Of a DNA stretch of 64,000 nt, positions 11,102 to 23,140 are shown piece after piece (the first letter of the stretch is position 1; each line of letters begins with the position of its first letter). Both the position numbers and the translations under genes were made by a program. Source of the DNA: Liquidambar formosana. Its lineage: Eukaryota; Streptophyta; Magnoliopsida; Saxifragales; Altingiaceae. The stretch is from assembly GCA_039720395.1 (NCBI GenBank), contig CM077828.1, positions 24,160,717 to 24,224,716 on the forward strand, in the 5' to 3' direction. The notes under the pieces are model-generated. The model was not told the origin of the DNA. It searched no databases and worked only from the letters and a program-made list of their open reading frames with translations.

Positions 11102-12634
11102 ATGGCTCTTATTGGGTTTCTCTTGATGGGTATTCTCTCTTTAGGCTCATATGTTCATGGGTATGATGGGGGTTGGATTGATGCTCATGCCACTTTCTAT
11201 GGAGGTGGTGATGCATCTGGCACAATGGGTATGTACCGTAACAATCATTTTATTATAAGGTGTGCGTACCATTAAAAAAAAACAGTTCTTACTTTTATTT
11301 TTTGGTCCCTAGAAGGCCTATAATTGAAATTTTTTTAACCTCGTGCAGGTGGAGCTTGTGGGTATGGAAACCTATACAGCCAGGGATATGGGACAAACAC
11401 AGCAGCTTTGAGCACAGCACTGTTCAACAATGGGTTGAGCTGTGGGGCATGTTTTGAGATTAAGTGTGTGAATGATCCAAAGTGGTGCCTCCCACGCTCT
11501 ATTGTGGTCACTGCCACCAACTTCTGCCCTCCAAACAATGCCCTCCCAAATAATGCAGGGGGTTGGTGCAATCCTCCCCAACACCATTTTGATCTCTCTC
11601 AGCCTGTCTTCCAGCAGATTGCTCAATACAAAGCTGGGATTGTTCCTGTGGCTTATAGAAGGTATACTGATCGGTCTTCTTGTTTATGTTGTGGGGTACC
11701 CTGTTAAGGCCTAGCATGGTCCGAAATTTTACCCAAATTTACTTGTTCAATTCGCATCTAATTATAAATATTTTTTTTAAAAATTATTAATTGATGAATA
11801 TGACGCATTAATTAAGTAAAAAAAATTGAAAAAAAATTTAGAATATATATGTATTGATCTATAAAGAAACCCTTTGAAACAAAAATAAATTTTGAGGCCC
11901 TTTTTAATTAAGATGAATTTTTTAATATGTTTGGCCATCCTCTAGGGGCCTCTTAAGGAATTTTGTGGAGTGGTCTGACATAAAAGACAACCCAGGTTGC
12001 TTTTGGTGTTTCGGCCGCGTGCAGTGATTTTCTGAAATGAGTTCGAACTACTTTACGGCTCTTTCGTGCTTATATCACCACACAGTGCTTTTCCTTAAAA
12101 CCTGTTAGCTATCGTCGCCTTTGGCTTTTGGGTTTCCGAATAGTTTCTTATTATCCTTCACTGTTTAACACTTTCAACTTTTCGAGACACTGTAGGGCTA
12201 TGATCTAATCAAAATTAATATACGCCAGTGTCTCAAATATACCGTCTCTGATTTGTTCAATAATTTTATTAAATCTTTATTTAAATTGGCTAACAATGGA
12301 TAATTTTGTGTGTTGGGGGAAATGCAGGGTGGGGTGCAGCAAGAAAGGAGGCATCAGATTCACCATCAATGGTCACTCATACTTCAACTTAGTCCTAATC
12401 ACCAACGTTGGAGGTGCTGGTGATGTTCATTCAGTTTTAATCAAGGGTTCAAAAACTGGTTGGCAACCAATGACAAGGAACTGGGGTCAGAACTGGCAAA
12501 GCAACACCTACCTCAATGGTCAAAGCCTCTCTTTCAAGGTCACCACAAGTGATGGCCGCACTGTGCTCTCTAACAATGTTGCCCCTGCAGGCTGGTCCTT
12601 TGGCCAGACCTTTAGTGGTCTGCAGTTCCCATAA
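11102..12634 (+). CDS. EXPA: alpha-expansin (EXPA), 248 aa
   Basis: Secreted wall-loosening protein that acts without hydrolysis on cellulose-xyloglucan contacts during acid growth. Exons are 11102-11228, 11349-11661 and 12328-12634, all GT-AG, giving 248 residues, the usual family length. Residues 1 to about 20 are a hydrophobic signal peptide. The mature start has [14 protein letters not shown], followed by the cysteine-rich DPBB domain with [16 protein letters not shown] and the HFDLSQPVF motif. The C-terminal family-45-like carbohydrate-binding domain contains [15 protein letters not shown] and ends in [14 protein letters not shown]. The two intron positions are those typical of alpha-expansins. 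[14 protein letters not shown] places it in the EXPA1/5/10 group as I remember it. Gene order next to LPLA and a CML would fit EXPA5, but that is inference. AATAAA lies at 12968. Confidence 0.96.
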
Positions 12635-12967
12635 AATAAAAAAATCCACCCATTTGCCTAATTAAATTACCATAAATGTAGGGTTAGTTTTGTGATATAG
12701 GAGAAGATCATATGTGGGTCATTAGTGTCAGTTTTGGGGTTCAAAATGAAAAGGGCTTATTTTTAAGATGGCCCTTGTCATGTTAGGGTAATTAGGTTTT
12801 AATTATGGGGGGGAATTCTGTTCTGCTCTCTGTTGTAAAGACAGGACAGGAAAGAGGGCAGTGGTGGGCATTTACCACCCGCCACTTTTGTGAGATTGTA
12901 AGACTTTTTTGGTTGCATGTTACTTTTGTCTCAGTTCTGTGTACCACAGTAATCTTTGTATGTGGAC

Positions 12968-12973
12968 AATAAA
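12968..12973 (+). terminator. polyadenylation signal AATAAA, expansin
   Basis: AATAAA lies 334 bp after the stop codon, preceded by T/G-rich sequence (TTTTGTGAG, TTACTTTTGTC) that resembles a far-upstream element. It is the best poly(A) candidate for the expansin transcript. Confidence 0.5.
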
Positions 12974-13697
12974 ACTACCTTTGAGAGAATTAAAATGGGT
13001 TATGCTTTTGTGCCTTCACTCAACTTAGGGTACCCTTTGTTTATTGTGTATTTGTGTTTTTGATGAAATAAACTCTCCAAGACTCTATTTGTTACTTTGT
13101 TCTTTTAAAATGAAATATGTTAAAAAATTGGAATATATTAAAATGTCGGATGAATATACCCGTTTGATCGATATGGTAATAATAAATTAATAATTAATAA
13201 TAAAGTTAAGTTTATTTTGCTTTGAGATTGGAGACGAATAAGTGAACGCAGCTCAACCGATGGATGAATCTGGAAACAATATTTGATATATGTAAAGCAC
13301 TTCTACGTAAAACAAAAGCTCAGAAAAGGAAAATTAATCGTAAGAGGATGACGTGGAACATTATTGACGATGTTTGGCATTAAATTTAGGAGGATCTTTC
13401 TGTGTAAGTAGTGAATTTAAAGGATGGAAAGAGGGAGAGAAAAAGAAAAAGGAAAAGGAAAAAGGCTATATATAGCATAGGTTCAAAAAATAGCCAATGA
13501 GATGACATATACGATGGGCATACTACTATTTGTCTATTTGATTAGTGCTCATACTGTGAGTTTCCCCATGTGCTATGTATCCAACATAGTGCTGATTGTC
13601 TGGGCTGAGGCCCATCTAGTGTAGGCCTACAAGTCAAAATGAGCTGCATGCCTGCATCACAATGCATATAATTTTGATGGATTACCCTGTTCTTGAC

Positions 13698-14252
13698 TAG
13701 GGATGGCAACGGGGCGGGTTAGGGACTGGGACATTCTTATCCCTAGCCCCGTTCCATTAAAGATAATCTCATTCCAAAGCCATCCCTAACCGCATGTTGG
13801 GACGGGACGGACTGGGGTAACGAAAATACTTGGGGTAGGACGGGTCTTGTCGGACCATTTACATTGATAGAAAATAAATTCTATTTAAAAAGAGGAAGAA
13901 AAAAGCAATCTTAAATCACGCATTTCACTCGTAAATTTTACCTCTTTATGGTTTTGTAGAAGCAAATACTAAAAGAATTTAAACATAAACATAAAATTAT
14001 GAAGAAAAAGTAACTAATGGTAAATGTGGAATTCAAGAAAACATGAAAAGGTATTAAAAATACCAATATTTACACATATTCGGGGCGAGATGGGGTGAGA
14101 CAACATTAAACCATTACCCCGTCTCAAATTAGACACGGGTTTTTACTTTCTCCCCAAACCCACCCTACTCTATTTACTTGCTCTCCAACCCTGTCCCAAT
14201 AGGGACGGAACGGAGCAGGATACCCGTTTTGTCAGGTTCATTGCTATCCCTA
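13698..14252. mobile_element. hAT-like MITE, 555 bp, ends TAGGGATGGCAA
   Basis: The left end TAGGGATGGCAACGGG pairs with the right end TTGCTATCCCTA (reverse complement TAGGGATAGCAA). TCTTGAC flanks both sides (13691-13697 and 14253-14259), 7 bp exact and 8 bp with one mismatch. The interior is GGGACGGG/CCCGTCCC-rich near both ends. Non-coding. The size and end sequence fit the widespread plant hAT-like MITE class. Confidence 0.7.
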
Positions 14253-14993
14253 TCTTGACATATCATTTCCTCTTTCAATTGCCATGATTCATGGCCTCAG
14301 GCTTCATCCATTTTGGGCTGCCAAAGAATTGAGTGTCCAACAAGCCCACTATTTTGCCCAACTGCTAAGGTCGTAGGTAGCCTATCATTCAAAGTTATCG
14401 ATGAGGCTTTGAGGACTAATTGAGGTCCATTTGAGCCAGCCCAACTTGTTATCAAAATTGATTGTTTTTGTTTTTGTTTTTTTTTTGTCAAACAAGGGGT
14501 ATCTAAGAATTAGACTCAGATTAATCCCTCGTGATATATAAACCATCCGCAAGCTTATGCATCTGATAGTAAGTGAGCAAAGCCCATGCATCGCAAGCCA
14601 TTTGTTTGTTTATTTGTGTATTTATTTTTTATTTTTTATTTTTAAAATTTTAAAATTGACTAATTCAAAAAAGTTTTCATTTGAAAAGAAAAAAATGTAT
14701 TTGTGGTAACTCCCATAGAGGGCATATGTAACCATTTTAGAATAGCTGAGTTTTCAAAATGGGCTTGGATCTACATAATATTGCAACAATGGTGAAACCA
14801 AGACCCAGTGCCAGTCCACCCCATTGTCTATTCTTCCTTGGATTCAATGGTCATATAAGAATTTTCCCAGCATATAAGAAATCCACTCTCTGAGACTGAA
14901 TCAACTTGGGCATTGTAATATCTTTTGATAATATAGAATCTGAGCCAACCACTTGTCATGCATTAATTGGGTGCTGAAGATTCCACGTGGCAG

Positions 14994-14999
14994 AATCAT
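14994..14999. promoter_or_regulatory. G-box CACGTG upstream of LHCA4
   Basis: A perfect CACGTG about 360 bp before the LHCA4 ATG, with a CCAAT box (ATCCAATCAG) some 15 bp downstream. G-boxes bind bHLH/bZIP factors such as PIFs and HY5 and are typical of light-regulated antenna genes. Confidence 0.5.
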
Positions 15000-15117
15000 C
15001 CAATCAGCATATCACTGAATGAAAGAAAAAAAAATCTTTCCATCTGGCAAAAGGGGTCCCCACAGCATCTTTCATAAACCAACAGCAACACATAAATAGA
15101 TTCGTGGATATGGCAAC

Positions 15118-15137
15118 AAGATAAGGGATAAGGATCA
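15118..15137 (+). promoter_or_regulatory. I-box cluster (GATAAG repeats) upstream of LHCA4
   Basis: AGATAAGGGATAAGGATCAG holds two GATAAG I-box cores, followed by TTGGCCAATCC (CCAAT) near 15149. This is the standard arrangement in photosynthesis-gene promoters. It lies about 220 bp before the ATG. Confidence 0.5.
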
Positions 15138-15354
15138 GAAGCTCCCATTGGCCAATCCAAAACTCACAAACACATCTCAACCGTTGGATTCTCAAAATCA
15201 AGCAAATCAACCGTCAACAACCAACCATCAACAAGGGCCACAAGAATACCATTGAAATCAAATTACAAAAGCATGCCCAAAACATTACATTTTCAGCTAA
15301 CCTTACACCCCACCTTAAGATCCGAGTTCTCCCCCGGAATTTGGGTTGGAAAAG

Positions 15355-16393
15355 ATGGCGGCGACGGTCTCGACGCAAGCTTCTCTTGCTGTTTTCCGGC
15401 CATGTACCTCAAAATCCAGGTTCCTTACTGGGTCTTCCGGTAAACTCAGCAGAGATTTTCCGGTTAAAGCGGCATCTTACTCGTCCGGTTCTTTCAAGGT
15501 TGAAGCCAAAAAAGGCGAGTGGTTACCAGGTTTGCCCTCGCCCAATTACCTTAACGGCAGGTATTTTCAGTAACTCAACAAAGCCTTAATCCCAACTAGG
15601 AGTTCGACTTAGTATATCATCTATATTATTAAAAAAATATTGATATAAAGCAAAAGTATGAGAAAGTTTTTATTTGTAATATGTGTCAAAATTTTGGAGG
15701 AATTTATTTTATGGAGCTCGTAAATTTGAACGAATTTTTTATTATCTAAACCATTGACAGCCTTCCTGGCGATAACGGGTTCGATCCTTTGGGACTAGCC
15801 GAGGACCCAGAGAACTTGAGGTGGTACGTTCAAGCCGAGCTTGTCAACGGCCGGTGGGCGATGTTGGGTGTCGTCGGAATGCTACTGCCTGAAGTGTTAA
15901 CAAGTATTGGAATCATCAATGTGCCTAAATGGTATGATGCAGGAAAAGCTGAGTACTTTGCCTCATCATCGACACTATTTGTGATCGAGTTCATCTTGTT
16001 CCATTACGTCGAGATCAGACGGTGGCAAGACATCAAAAACCCAGGATGTGTGAACCAAGACCCCATCTTCAAGCAATACAGCTTGGCTCCACATGAGTGT
16101 GGTTACCCTGGTGGCATCTTCAATCCCCTGAATTTTGCGCCTACGCTTGAAGCCAAGGAGAAGGAGCTTGCCAATGGTAAATGGCTTAAGAATCCCAGTT
16201 AACCTGCATAGGTATATTTGTCTATAACTGTGCTGACCTTTGTGATTTTCATTTTGCAGGGAGACTGGCAATGTTGGCCTTTTTGGGATTTGTGGTTCAA
16301 CACAATGTGACCGGGAAAGGACCGTTCGACAACCTCTTACAGCACCTCTCAGACCCATGGCACAACACCATCGTCCAAACATTCAGTAACTAA
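15355..16393 (+). CDS. LHCA4: photosystem I chlorophyll a/b-binding protein LHCA4, 251 aa
   Basis: Peripheral antenna of photosystem I in the thylakoid membrane; it pairs with LHCA1 and carries the low-energy red chlorophylls. Exons 15355-15560, 15761-16176 and 16260-16393 splice in frame to 251 residues, the same length as Arabidopsis LHCA4. Residues 1 to about 50 are a Ser/Thr-rich chloroplast transit peptide, and the mature part starts near [12 protein letters not shown]. Helix B carries [10 protein letters not shown] with Asn98 at the chlorophyll a603 ligand site, where most LHC proteins have His. Asn here is the known hallmark of the red-shifted LHCA3/LHCA4. Helix C contains [15 protein letters not shown], and helix A contains [14 protein letters not shown] with the Glu-Arg chlorophyll pair. 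ATG 15355 is chosen because [10 protein letters not shown] matches the family start. Confidence 0.97.
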
Positions 16394-17033
16394 AGCCTTT
16401 GAAGATGTAATGGAGAAAACCTGTGTCGTTTCTTTTGTGGTGATGAGTGAATGCTTTTGTGAGAGAGATTTGAGCTTCAATGTAAACTAGAAACCTTCAA
16501 TGTACAGAGGAACTAAGATGGCATTACTTCTTTATCACTCAATTTACTTCCACTACTACACTACAAGTTAGTAGTTTATTTTCTCAAGCAAGAGCCAGTG
16601 AATTGAAATACCCACTTCTTGGAAAATGAAAAAAAAAAAAAAAACTCTTTTGACACTCATTGAAACTGAGAATATATGCAAAATTAAATAATTTTTTTCT
16701 TCTCTTTCTAAGGAGTTTAATTTACAGCCTTTGGTTCCTACTTCCTGTTACAACTTGCTCTGTTGAGAAAACAAAAAGGAAAATAATTACACCTGTGATC
16801 TTATATGTTTTTAGACTATACAGCTAACATGTTTGGTAGTTCAAGTGACTAATGAAACATCACTCGAGCTTCTCTCGGCACACATCACGGACTGTGTCCG
16901 GTAGTTAACAGAGAAATCCATTTCAGCATTAACTGGCAAGTCCAAGCAAATTTGTAGATGTGATGAAAATCGATGAGTCTTTTCACATACCATCCTCAGT
17001 CATCCGACGAACAAAAACGTGACTCAGAGAAAG
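16394..17033. other. convergent 3' region between LHCA4 and the MADS gene
   Basis: LHCA4 (plus) and the AGL65-like gene (minus) converge here, their stop codons about 640 bp apart. It holds both 3'UTRs, an A14 run near 16629, and no other gene that I can see. Confidence 0.6.
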
Positions 17034-19760
17034 TCAGGGAGGTTGCTGCAAGAAACACTGAAGATAATTAAAGAAAACAAAGGCAGACTCAAAGAAAAGA
17101 ATCAATTCATGAACAAGATAAATAAGTTGTGTAGATTATTTGGTAGTTGATCAGATAGCTCTTGAACTAGTTACACATGATGAAGGGATTATAAATGCAA
17201 TACTATTACCATCACCAATGCCAGGGATTTGTTTACTAAACTGCTGGATGTTCTGAATGACTTTTCATGGTGACTGATAATATATGTACTACAATTTAAG
17301 CATCAACATCGATTCTGAATGTTCAAATGGCAAGCAACTAATAGACAGTTCAAGTCTTTGAGATTATAGTTACTGGCCACTATGATCATAATCAAGAGAT
17401 GAAGCAAAATCAAGGAGGCTAAAAGGTGAAGCACAATATTGGAAGAGAATCCAATCACAGCCAAAGAAGTAAGGATGTCCTTTCTATAACTGGGTACTGA
17501 TCATCCAAAAGATGCTTCTCTACCAAACAGTCCAACTTAATTCATATGAAGGAACACAGAACACTAACCAATTCATTAATTTGAAATCTTACAGCATCAT
17601 GAAAATCGGAACAAATGGTATCAAGAGCGCTCACCGAGTGGTATGAGTTTCCATCAAACATGGAAATGGTGCAAGGCCCAGCTGCAGGGACCCAAGTTTG
17701 ATGCCTATTGTCGTATATAGGTCTGGGCAGTTCAAAGTTGCTCGTTACTTGATAATCCAAGGGAATTTGTTGTAAGTTCATCTCTGTCTCTGGCTTCAAT
17801 TTCGTCTCATCTGGAAAATTAAGTCCACTGTACGGAGGGTATGGATATTGCTCACTTAGTTGTAGTCTCAAGCATTCAGTGGTACTCATCTCACTCAAGG
17901 CACCGCCATTTTGTACTGTATTATCAACTTGTCCTGTATTATCAATCTCTGATTGTTTTCCAGTGCCAAAATAACCAGCATAGCCTGAAAAGGAGGCATC
18001 TGCGGAGCAGTCCACATCTCTGTAGGGAGGGGGGAAAAAAAACAACAAGAAGAAGACAATCATCCAATCAATTATAAGAAGTAACAGAGGGAAAATGTCA
18101 TTGGTTGGCTAGTTCAGCAACCAAAAAGAAACATTCAATTAAATGTTAGCATGAGTTAATTAATAGACTTGAAACTTAAAATTAATATTATCCAATCAAG
18201 TGATACATGTCGTTAAAAGTAGAGGATAATGTGCAGGAAGATGTATACCCATTTAGATATTGAGGTGAGACAATGTTTTAGGACATTACATTTAGATTAT
18301 ATATTAGCTGTCCACTCACCTCTGGGGCAGAAAGTTTGGACCCTCAGGTAAAATCATATGTTGATTCTCATTATTGGGAAGCCATGATAGGGGTTGGGCT
18401 TCTTGCACGCCACCAATCATTAAAGGTAAATGCATCCCATTCTGGAACTGCGAGGAAAAATCAGTCTGCATAAGACCTCACAAAACAGAGAGAGGGAGAG
18501 AGCATTATGCACCAGATAAACAATTCCTTACCTGGCTACTGCATTCTAGTGACATAAGTTGGTGCTTTCCAAGATTTTCCTGCCAAGAGAAAGTAGGCAA
18601 TATCAGAATATAAATAATTTTCTTATTAATTCGATCACTTGTCAAGAGCTCTTGAGGTAGGTAAATCAACATGAAGTTTCAACCCTCCGCTTTAGCATGT
18701 GATCACAAACACTACTTTATATCCAATACTTGAAAAAAAAAAAACAAAAAAACAAAAAAACAAAAAAAAAAACAGAATTAAGAATAGTATTTAGACATTA
18801 GACCTGAACCATATTACACATCATACTATGTCTTGATCTTTAAACTTAAGGTATTACTCTGTGTGTGTGTGTGTGTGTATCCAAAGTTACTACAGTAAAT
18901 GAATGGAAAAAGGCATAGCGAGCAATACCAATTGAAAAAATCAAACTCATATGGCACCTATTACATGAATTAATATCATACCTTATGAACACGGATTCGA
19001 TTAAGTGATTCCCTCAGTGAATCTTCCATCTGCCTAAGATGTTCTATGTTGTTGATCTTATCTGGGTTACTCCAATAGCTGAAGAAACACAGAATAGTGT
19101 AAAAAAAATTACATATATAGCCATCAGTAAGCATGGTACTACTACTACATACATACATACATACATACATAATTATATACATACGAGCACGCCATAGAAG
19201 GTATAAAAAGGTAGTTGAAAAGGAAACCATGGAAAAACTAGGTAATGAAGATAAAATCAACACATGAAGAATGGTTAGCACTGAAATCAAGGAGTAAATG
19301 GTAAGGATATTTTGTTATTGCCCCACTATTTCCTTTGAAAAACATATTGCTATCAACTATACAAGCCCAGTCCATCCCCATTGCAGGTTTGTTGAAGCCA
19401 ATTTAATCTTTATCCTACTCAAATAAATTCCAAATAACTTCAGTATAACCAATCCCAATTCCGCATCTAATTTCCTTAAAAAAAGTAAGTGAACATGAGG
19501 GAATTATCCAAACATTAGAGAGAGAAAACTATATAAACACAACGATTTTTTTATCAAGGATACAAGAATGGACAATATAAAATGTAAGAGAAGAAAACCT
19601 TCTACTTGATGCACAACAGTTATGAGGTCAGTTACTGGAGTTTTACAACGACATACAAATGACAAGACAAACTGAATAATGATTAGAGCCTTCATTGCTT
19701 TAACCACTACATTATGTTTGGCTTTAGGAAGCATGCGTGCACACACACACCTGATAAATC

Positions 19761-19800
<40 letters not shown>

Positions 19801-21892
19801 AGATGGGTCTTAATCACACGATGTAACAACAGCAAGCTTGAAGTGCATAACCATCTCATGCTAATGTTATGATCCACAAGACCAAAATGAAAACAATACT
19901 GCAACAAGTTAAAGCTCCTAAGGTGCACCTCAGTCTCTTATGTACTTCTGTAAGTTGAGCTTGCATTAGCCTCGCTTGGTCTGTCAGTTCCTGACCATAG
20001 CAATTTATCACATAGAATGTTATTGGCATGAATAATAAACTTAAGAAACTCAAATCATCAAGGATGTTTACAGTGCTTGTTATTGATGCACACCTCTATT
20101 GTTTGAGTACTGCAAGAAAAAAGAAAAGGGAAATTCAGATCCTTCTCAAGGTTTTACCCAAACAGAAACATATATCCAGACCAAAGAAATCACATACCTC
20201 GCCCCCAAAAAGTCTTGTATATTTACATCATGGTCCAACTTCTTAAAGGTTTTCTTCAGTGCCTATATTCTCAAAGAGAACACAAAAATATTTGTATGAA
20301 TAATGAGGGATGCTAGTTCAATATATACTTGATGCAAGAAAAGCAACATAACCAAAATTTCATATTTGAAAGGATGGATCATGAACATTAATCTTACTTC
20401 AAGGCTCTCCAGTTTCCTGTACAAACCAGAAAACAATATAATCATTTATCTGAAATGCCATTTAAACTGCACCAAAACTACCAAATGAGTCATTGTTTCA
20501 GTATGAGTTTTTTCAAACCTTTTAGCTCTTTCCTGTGGAGTTAATTGAGCAAACTTTGCAATAACTTCATCAATATTGCTGAAAAATCAAAGAAATTTGG
20601 TAAATCAGGAAATTATATAAATCCCATTCCAGCTTCATCAACACTTAACCCCCATTATAGCCTTCATTTCATGTTCTTTTGATTATGTACCTTTCTTTTT
20701 CGTTTTTACAATTTTCATCTTCTTCTATATCAAATGAATACTAACTACATATATAATCGACTAAAATTTTGAGGCACTCAAAGAACTTGCCATTGAAGGA
20801 GGAAAAGTGTAAAAACTTTGACATTGAAAGTTAGAACTGCAGCCTTAGACTTCAAAAGATACACTAACATACCATATATATCATGGATATAAAATACTAG
20901 GCTTGTACTTGTACATCTACAAGCATTCTTTCCAATAGTCAAACATCACTAGAGTTTATGATTTTGGGTGCTTATGGTAATTTACAAGATTTCAATGTTA
21001 TATATGATGAAATGAAGGTCTTTGACAAAGACACTTATAATAAGATCATAAGGTGTAATATATCTCATTCTGCTTGTATATGATATTTGGATTTGTTTTC
21101 CTATTTTTCTGATTTATTTGAACACATTTATTATCTGATTTTTTTTTTTAATTTTTATTTTTTAAGCACAACCCAGAAGTTCAGTGAGTGTTCCACAACA
21201 CAAGACGAGATTAGAAAACCTCATCTACCAAGCTGCCTAAGTTAATCTCTGGGACACGAGCAAGAAATTGTATCATTTTTTCATACAATAGTGGTACACT
21301 CTTGCTAGAATGATCTGTTTTTTCTTCATCAGTATAAGCCTATGAATTATGTACACAGACAGCAGTGTTGTACATCAAGAAAGACACAAAGCATCAACCA
21401 CAGAAACTCCCCAAACTCTAGACATGGCCGATGGCTATATATCCATATATGTTTGAGTTGTGCTTGCATGTCAGAGAAACAAAAATAATTACATAATGAA
21501 GAAAGCAGTGATTTTATACTGTCATAGATTTTGTGTTGAGAAGTGTTCAACATGCCAATCATCGATAGGAAAAAGTGTCCTGTGTTCCACAGATCATAAA
21601 TAACAACTCAATGTGATGCTTCCTGCAACATCCTTTCTAATGATTCAATTAATGACAGTAATATCCTACAGAACATAGTATGCTTAATACGTTTACACTG
21701 CAAGTACCTTCGTGCCCCGTGAAATAACGTAGGCCTCCCGGTTGGGGAAAACATGAGAAGGACAATGTCTATGTCACATAATATCGATAATTCCTTAGCT
21801 TTCTTCAAGATCCCACTCCTCCGTTTTGAATATGTCACTTGCCGATTGCTAGTGCTCTCCAATCTCTTTATCTTCAACTTAACCCTGCCCAT
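17034..21892 (-). CDS. AGL65: MIKC*-type MADS-box transcription factor, AGL65-like, 358 aa
   Basis: P-clade MIKC* factor; in Arabidopsis these heterodimerise with S-clade AGL66/AGL104 and control late pollen genes. Coding exons on the minus strand: 21892-21708, 20578-20519, 20416-20398, 20262-20198, 20109-20094, 19990-19929, 19078-18982, 18579-18532, 18447-18320, 18019-17635 and 17045-17034. All junctions are GT-AG and phases agree throughout. Residues 1-60 form the MADS domain ([20 protein letters not shown], then [16 protein letters not shown]). The extended MIKC* I/K region follows ([54 protein letters not shown]), with a Q/P/N-rich C-terminus. Exon 5 is a 16-nt microexon. The final exon codes only Q-P-P-stop and is less certain; reading through exon 10 would instead stop at 17542. 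The AGL65 rather than AGL30 call rests on STSNRQVTY and FHG. Confidence 0.9.
20094..20109 (-). other. 16-nt microexon of the MADS gene
   Basis: On the minus strand TTGCAG|TACTCAAACAATAGAG|GTGTG. Exon 4 ends in phase 2 (AG) and exon 6 (GAACTGACAGAC) must start in phase 0. Direct joining gives R-N-stop. Adding exactly these 16 nt restores the frame and supplies S-T-Q-T-I-E, the NQTVE-like step expected in MIKC* proteins before [10 protein letters not shown]. Confidence 0.85.
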
Positions 21893-21893
21893 C

Positions 21894-22106
21894 CTGAAAA
21901 TGAATAAGGAAACCCCATAAGACTCCTACGTTCTTCCAATTACCAGGACAGTCCAATGTCATGAGAAAATTGAATTTTAGCTAAATCATGCATCCTTAAT
22001 CCCCATGAAATCCCATCAATTTACCTTAATTATGCAAAAGCACACGTCTCCGGTTGTAACTTTCATTCCAAGAACCTCAAATAACCATCAAAACTTCAAA
22101 CCCAAA

Positions 22107-22140
<34 letters not shown>

Positions 22141-22717
22141 GATGATCAAATTAAACTGCTAAAATTTTAAGCCTGGATATCCAAAAATGACAAAATTGCC
22201 TGGCACCCATTAATTGTATTCCTCTGTTCCCACAAGAACAGAGCACAATTCATAATAAAAATAACTAGTTTGCCTGACACCTATTAATTGTATTCCCCTG
22301 TTTTAACAAGAACAGAGAAGAACTCATCACAAAAATAACTAGTTTGCTTAACGTGATCCGAAAAGCTAAAAACCCAACAAATACTGAACTGAAATTTACG
22401 AAAGCCAGAGAGAAAATACACCCTGGATTGTAAAAAAGCAAAATTTTTAAATAATACCCACGTGAAGATACCAGCTTTTTTTTTTGAAAGAACGAAACCC
22501 TAATCCGTTTACAAAAACAAAGTTGAATACATCAAAACAAGGTCACCCAAAAGAGGAAAAGACAAACAAACAAACAAAAAATACATACCCAGATGAGAAA
22601 ATTGAAAATAGAATTAGGAATGTAACATTTTTATATAAAAAAAATTGCATGAAGAGAAGAAGAAGAAGAAGAAAGGGTAGAGAAGGAGGGAGGAGAGATT
22701 GATAGAGAATGGCTTAC
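21894..22717 (-). other. 5'UTR intron of the MADS gene
   Basis: The acceptor TTCATTTTCAG lies one base before the ATG (CAG|G ATG). The best donor upstream is CCAAT|GTAAGCC at 22717. The intron would be 824 bp and leave a GA/CT-rich leader exon. A leader intron is common in MIKC* genes. It contains a (GA)n run at 22110-22137 and a tandem duplication at about 22195-22345. Confidence 0.6.
22195..22345. repeat. tandem duplication, about 75-bp unit
   Basis: Two adjacent units share TTGCCTGGCACCCATTAATT / TTGCCTGACACCTATTAATT, then GTATTCC-CTGTT, ACAAGAACAGAG and AAAAATAACTAGT. They are about 85 percent alike by eye. Located in the leader intron of the MADS gene. Confidence 0.8.
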
Positions 22718-23140
22718 ATTGGACGACGGGCCAAGCTGATATTTCGGTAGTTAAAACACGCGGGAGAATCGGGTTGTGTCAGAAATCTCTGAACCACCCC
22801 CACAAAATCGAGTACAGATAGAGAGAGAGAGAGAAAAATAGGGGTATATGTATATCAAATTATCAATCATACATATATATGTATAGAGAGAGAAAGAGAG
22901 AGAGGGAGAGAGAGAGAGAAATGGACGGAGACGTTTTTTGAGCTTCTACTTCTAACGTTCGGCGAGAATTATAAAGAGCTTAAGAACCAGGAAAAGCTCC
23001 TCTTCAGTAGGGGCAAGTCTGTGCAGGCCCCAAAATATTATAGAAATTGATTTCTAGAACATTATGCCCTTGCCTTTTAGCGGCTTTTACTCTTGCTGAG
23101 AGTTTGTGAGACGAGGCATTAATGGATATTGTTGGGGTTA
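22718..23140 (-). promoter_or_regulatory. leader exon and promoter region of the MADS gene
   Basis: Minus-strand leader rich in CT repeats (GA on the plus strand at 22818-22834 and 22885-22919), with a weak TATA-like TTTATAATT near 22970. GA/CT-rich leaders can bind BPC/GAGA-type factors. The TSS is not determinable from sequence. Confidence 0.4.

Noticed and set aside
15975..16340. Minus-strand 135-codon ORF across LHCA4 exons 2-3
   Set aside because: It reads through an intron and lies antisense to a certain gene.
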